From contig DIXU01000004.1 of NCBI GenBank assembly GCA_002436105.1, positions 1 to 64,000 on the forward strand: a stretch of 64,000 nucleotides of DNA. The letters are read 5' to 3'. The notes beneath the pieces were generated by a model that saw only the letters and a list, made by a program, of their open reading frames with translations, did not search any database and had not been told where the DNA came from. This stretch comes from Candidatus Aminicenantes bacterium UBA6072 (GTDB lineage Bacteria; Acidobacteriota; Aminicenantia; UBA2199). A program made the position numbers and the translations under genes. Shown here in pieces: positions 61,297 through 64,000 of the stretch. How positions within the stretch are numbered: position 1 is the stretch's first letter; the number at the start of each line of letters is the position of its first letter.

Positions 61297-61404
61297 GACA
61301 GTAAAAATCTGTAAACACTTCTTCATGAAGCCGATCAATTGCTGCTCCAGAAAACCTAGGAGTGGCTCCTGCTGATGAAGTTCGCCAAGGTGGAACCGCT
61401 CTAA
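61297..61404 (+). pseudogene. Remnant of a second SLOG-membrane gene (3' end)
   Basis: Read in one frame, this stretch matches the last 36 codons or so of the gene ending at 56078. EWLLLMKFAKVEPL aligns with EWLMLMKFAKVEAI, and LLHEADQLLLQKT with LLQETEQLMLQDT. Two in-frame stops (TAA at 61312, TAG at 61357) break it. At DNA level the run ATGAAGTTCGCCAAGGTGGA is identical in both. The WD40 gene therefore lies between an intact and a broken copy of the same gene end. Confidence 0.85.
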
Positions 61405-61450
61405 ATTCGAACGTTTTTATTTCCCAGGAGAGGCTGCCTTTTCTGTAGAT

Positions 61451-61478
61451 TTGTTAAATCAGGCAAGTGGTCTATAAT
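61451..61478 (+). promoter_or_regulatory. Promoter of the hexosamine-kinase-like gene
   Basis: TTGTTA (61451-61456), 16 bases, consensus TATAAT (61473-61478), 30 bases before the ATG. Confidence 0.6.
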
Positions 61479-61507
61479 GGCAGGCACCATGTCAGGATCA
61501 TACAAAT

Positions 61508-62608
61508 ATGGATGAGCAGGAAAATGTATCGGCGATCGCCGCTGCCGCTCATTTTGCAATAACCGGATCGGTCAAGTCGCTGGCGCCCTACGGCTCGGGG
61601 CACATCCACGAGACTTACCGCGTGCGCATGCGCGCCGCCGCCCATCCCGGCTACATTCTGCAGCGCGTCAACACCCGCGTCTTTCCCGACGTCCCCCGCC
61701 TGATGGAGAACATCGTTCGCGTGGCCGGCCATATCCGCGCCCGGACCCGGCGCGGCCTGCCGGTGCTCGCCGTCATCCCGGCCCGGGACGGCCGGCCGTA
61801 CGCGCGGGACGGGAACGGCGGCTTCTGGCGCTGCTACCGCTTCATCGCCCACCGCGAACCGGGGACCCGCCTGCGGAGCCGGAATCTGGCCGGCGAGGCG
61901 GGACGGATCTTCGCTGGCTTCATCATCCAGATGTCCGACCTGCCGGAGCCGCCGCTGCACGAGACCATCCGCGGCTTCCACGACGTCGAGGTCCATTGGG
62001 GCCGCTTCGGAGACCTGCTGCTCGGCGACCGGGCCGGACGCCGGAAGGAAATCGCCGCCGAGATCGACTTCGTCCGCGCCCGCGCCGACGCCATGGGGCG
62101 CATCCGCGACCTGGGCCGCGCCGGACGCATCCCGTTACGCGTCACCCACAACGATACCAAGTTCAACAACATCCTCTTCGGGCCCCGCGGCGGCCTGTGC
62201 GTCATTGACCTGGACACGGTCATGCCCGGATATGTCCATTACGATTTCGGCGACGCCATCCGCTCGGCCGCCAACTGCGCCCGCGAGGACGAGCCCGACC
62301 TGAGCCGCGTCCGCCTGGACATGGCCGTCTTTCAGGAGTTCGCCCGCGGGTACCTGGGTGAGTTGCGCGGGCTGCTCAGCGCCGGGGAGGTCGCCCATCT
62401 CGCCTTCGCCGCCAGGCTCATGACCTACATGGTCGGGTTGCGCTTCCTGAACGACCATCTCGACGGCGACCGCTATTTCAAGGTCGACCGGCCGGGGCAC
62501 AACCTGCAACGGGCGCGGGTGCATTTCCGGCTGCTGGAGGACATGGAAAGACGGTGCGCCGAGATGGAGGATTTCGTCTCCGCCCTGGCCGCCGGGCCTG
62601 CTTCCTGA
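61508..62608 (+). CDS. N-acetylhexosamine 1-kinase-like phosphotransferase
   Basis: The 366-aa protein belongs to the APH/choline-kinase superfamily, in the branch that includes NahK (LnpB). It has GSGHIHETYRV, YILQRVNTRVFPDVPRLMENI, the catalytic loop THNDTKFNNILF (His214, Asp216) and the metal site VIDLDTVMPGYVHYDFGDAI, which closely follow NahK-type sequences. NahK phosphorylates GlcNAc and GalNAc at the anomeric carbon for sugar salvage. Partner genes (phosphorylase, uridylyltransferase) are not in the window. High GC marks the return to core genome. Confidence 0.87.
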   Translation: MDEQENVSAIAAAAHFAITGSVKSLAPYGSGHIHETYRVRMRAAAHPGYILQRVNTRVFPDVPRLMENIVRVAGHIRARTRRGLPVLAVIPARDGRPYARDGNGGFWRCYRFIAHREPGTRLRSRNLAGEAGRIFAGFIIQMSDLPEPPLHETIRGFHDVEVHWGRFGDLLLGDRAGRRKEIAAEIDFVRARADAMGRIRDLGRAGRIPLRVTHNDTKFNNILFGPRGGLCVIDLDTVMPGYVHYDFGDAIRSAANCAREDEPDLSRVRLDMAVFQEFARGYLGELRGLLSAGEVAHLAFAARLMTYMVGLRFLNDHLDGDRYFKVDRPGHNLQRARVHFRLLEDMERRCAEMEDFVSALAAGPAS

Positions 62609-62778
62609 CGAAGACGGGCTGGCAGAAGGCCGGCTCGCCCAGGGAAGACGCCACCAAGGCGCGCACGCGCGCTGCATCGCCGCGAAACGCGCAGTCGGCC
62701 TCCAGAACGTCGACCTGGGCGGGCGAGCCCGGGCAATGGAAAAACAAAAGGGTCAGGGTCAGGAAATTCGCAGGCCGG

Positions 62779-62808
62779 TTGCATTTGCTTTTTACCGTTT
62801 GCTAGAAT
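62779..62808 (+). promoter_or_regulatory. Promoter of the macro-domain gene
   Basis: TTGCAT (62779-62784), 18 bases, TAGAAT (62803-62808), then GGGGGAAA ahead of the ATG. The rest of the gap 62609-62826 shows no gene. Confidence 0.5.
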
Positions 62809-62826
62809 GAACCGCGGGGGAAACCG

Positions 62827-63396
62827 ATGGCGGGAACGATCATCATCAAGAAGGATTTCCGCGGCGGCCAGACGTTCGCCGTGGTGGTCAATGACATCCT
62901 GTATGAACCGGTGCAGTGCATCGTCAATGCCGCCAACGGCATGCTGGCCCACGGCGGGGGAGTGGCGGCGGCCATCGCCGAGGCCGCCGGCAGCGAGCTG
63001 CTGGCCGACTGCCGCGAGATCATCTGCCAGCGCGGCCGCATCCCTTCCGGACACGCCGCGGTCAGCAAGGCGGGCAACCTGCCCTTCCGCGGCGTCATCC
63101 ACGCCGTGGGGCCGAAAATGGGCGAGGGCGACGAGGAGCGCAAGCTGGTGCAGGCGCTGAACGAGGCGTTCGGACTTGCCGAGGAGCGGCGCTGGGCATC
63201 CCTTTCATTCCCGGCCGTCAGCTCCGGGATCTTCCTGGTGCCCCACGCCACCTGCGCCCGCGCCTACCTGCGGGCGGTGAAGGAGTTCTTTGCCGCCCAC
63301 CCGCTGTCGCAGCTGCGCGACATCCGCCTGTGCCTGTTCATGGGCCCGCTGCTGGATACGGTCAGGAAGGAATGGCCCAAGGCGTTCGCCGATTGA
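62827..63396 (+). CDS. Macro-domain protein
   Basis: The 189-aa protein is a single macro domain, which binds or cleaves ADP-ribose groups and O-acetyl-ADP-ribose. It has CIVNAANGMLAHGGGVAAAI near residue 32 (the ADP-ribose site with the NAAN asparagines), the strand VIHAVGPKMGEGD, and the phosphate loop FPAVSSGIFLVP. The Asn and Gly-rich loop needed for hydrolysis are kept. It has its own promoter. Its place just past an island of SLOG/RyR genes, which are predicted to use nucleotide ligands, is suggestive but not proof of a link. Confidence 0.92.
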   Translation: MAGTIIIKKDFRGGQTFAVVVNDILYEPVQCIVNAANGMLAHGGGVAAAIAEAAGSELLADCREIICQRGRIPSGHAAVSKAGNLPFRGVIHAVGPKMGEGDEERKLVQALNEAFGLAEERRWASLSFPAVSSGIFLVPHATCARAYLRAVKEFFAAHPLSQLRDIRLCLFMGPLLDTVRKEWPKAFAD

Positions 63397-63421
63397 CAAG
63401 CACCTCCGTCCGCTCTATAAT
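63393..63421 (+). promoter_or_regulatory. Consensus sigma-70 promoter
   Basis: TTGACA (63393-63398), exactly 17 bases, TATAAT (63416-63421): a perfect match. The -35 box overlaps the macro-gene stop codon. The next start codon is at 63588, so the leader is about 160 bases, long for this genome, and has G/C-rich stretches that could fold. Confidence 0.75.
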
Positions 63422-63587
63422 GCGGGCTGATTTGAAAATTGCAGGCGAGGTGAACAAGGGCCATTGAATAAGAAAACGGCGGCCGACAGGGGAGATAACC
63501 GCCAGACCCTTTTTCCAGCGCTTCCCCGCGTGCAGGCCGTCGCCGCCGGCGCCGCGTACGTCTTTTCCCCGTCCCCAGGAGGCCCGC

Positions 63588-64000
63588 ATGGCGTTCACCG
63601 TCCCTGAAGCATTCGAGCCCGCTCCCACCGCCACCATCATTCACGCCTACAACAGCGAGGGCATCACCCTGCAGGCGCTCAGCGACGACGACATCTGGAC
63701 GGTGATCAAGTCCTCGGGGGCCAACCTGATCGGCAAGCCCAGCATGCAGCCGCGCGTCCAGGTCATGGACCGCTACAGCCCGGAGCGCGACATCCATATC
63801 AGCCAGGTCGAGATGTCGCTGGCCATCGAGGAGTCGCACGCCAGTTATTTCTGGGAGCGGCAGGTCTCAGGAAAGAAATCGTTCGAAATGGCCAGCATGG
63901 AGGTCAACACCTGCGGCGACTCGCTGAGCCCCAAGGTCCTGGGCACCTTTCTCGACCTCTGCGACTATCCCGAGTTCGTTTCCTTCATCTACTTCGCCCC
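63588..64000 (+). CDS. Unrecognised protein, 5' part (runs off the window)
   Basis: An open frame of 137 codons continues to the window end. AGGAGG lies before ATG 63588. The protein begins MAFTVPEAFEPAPTATIIHA and has no signal peptide. Codon third positions are strongly G/C, as in the core genes, which supports real coding. I do not recognise the family; the sequence looks mixed alpha/beta with several Asp-rich stretches (ALSDDDIWTVIKSSG). A strong promoter and a long leader precede it. Confidence 0.75.
   Translation, partial: MAFTVPEAFEPAPTATIIHAYNSEGITLQALSDDDIWTVIKSSGANLIGKPSMQPRVQVMDRYSPERDIHISQVEMSLAIEESHASYFWERQVSGKKSFEMASMEVNTCGDSLSPKVLGTFLDLCDYPEFVSFIYFA

Noticed and set aside
61108..61338. 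A 76-codon minus-strand frame in the gap after the WD40 gene
   Set aside because: It partly lies opposite the decayed SLOG-gene remnant and has no motif or ribosome-binding site.

Overview
The window is 64 kb of GC-rich bacterial chromosome with tightly packed operons, many 4-base start/stop overlaps and two tRNA genes. Outer-membrane lipoprotein export genes (lolD, lolC/E), a murein tripeptide ligase (mpl), an LD-carboxypeptidase and dTDP-rhamnose genes point to a Gram-negative cell. Gene content and the very abundant short-period intergenic repeats suggest an uncultured Acidobacteriota-like or Aminicenantes-like lineage. That placement is an impression, not a measurement.

Positions 1-40.7 kb are ordinary core genome. 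In order: an ABC-F ATPase and a polar amino-acid type binding protein; tRNA-Leu; an NlpC/P60 hydrolase and lolD; glgC; a run from an S9 peptidase through methyltransferase, UbiA-type prenyltransferase, MgtC, rdgB, apt, a giant NtrY-like kinase, LD-carboxypeptidase and mpl; ilvE and a hydrolase; a leftward block (AhpD-like, chagasin-like inhibitor, PilZ, RecB-like nuclease, rpsT, LarE-like, tmk, pfkA, DUF374 acyltransferase, NtrC-type regulator); a rightward operon (ribH, nusB, transglutaminase-like, lysS, lolC/E); dTDP-rhamnose genes; two glycosyltransferases; and a YghO-like acyltransferase. Long intergenic gaps are filled by heptad and hexad arrays, several assembled into a recurring compound element of about 140 bp.

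Positions 40.9-61.4 kb form an accessory island of signalling and conflict-type genes. It holds a twin CbbX-like AAA+ ATPase with a new-looking duplicated beta-domain, a DUF4062-NACHT-TPR protein, a DUF1566 protein, several unknowns, PRPP synthetase, a fusion of a sugar-kinase-like domain, a P-loop ATPase and a ryanodine-receptor (RyR) domain, a SLOG-like protein with four membrane helices, and a DUF4062-NACHT protein with 14 WD40 repeats. Base composition changes sharply from gene to gene, so the island looks assembled in pieces. A decayed second copy of the 3' end of the SLOG-membrane gene lies after the WD40 gene, so that gene is bracketed by direct repeats.

After the island come an N-acetylhexosamine-kinase-like gene, a macro-domain gene, and the 5' part of an unrecognised gene that runs off the end behind a consensus sigma-70 promoter. 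Several -35/-10 pairs sit so that transcription would begin at the start codon with no Shine-Dalgarno sequence (glgC, the NtrC-type regulator, the YghO-like gene and a membrane protein), which suggests leaderless mRNAs are in normal use here.
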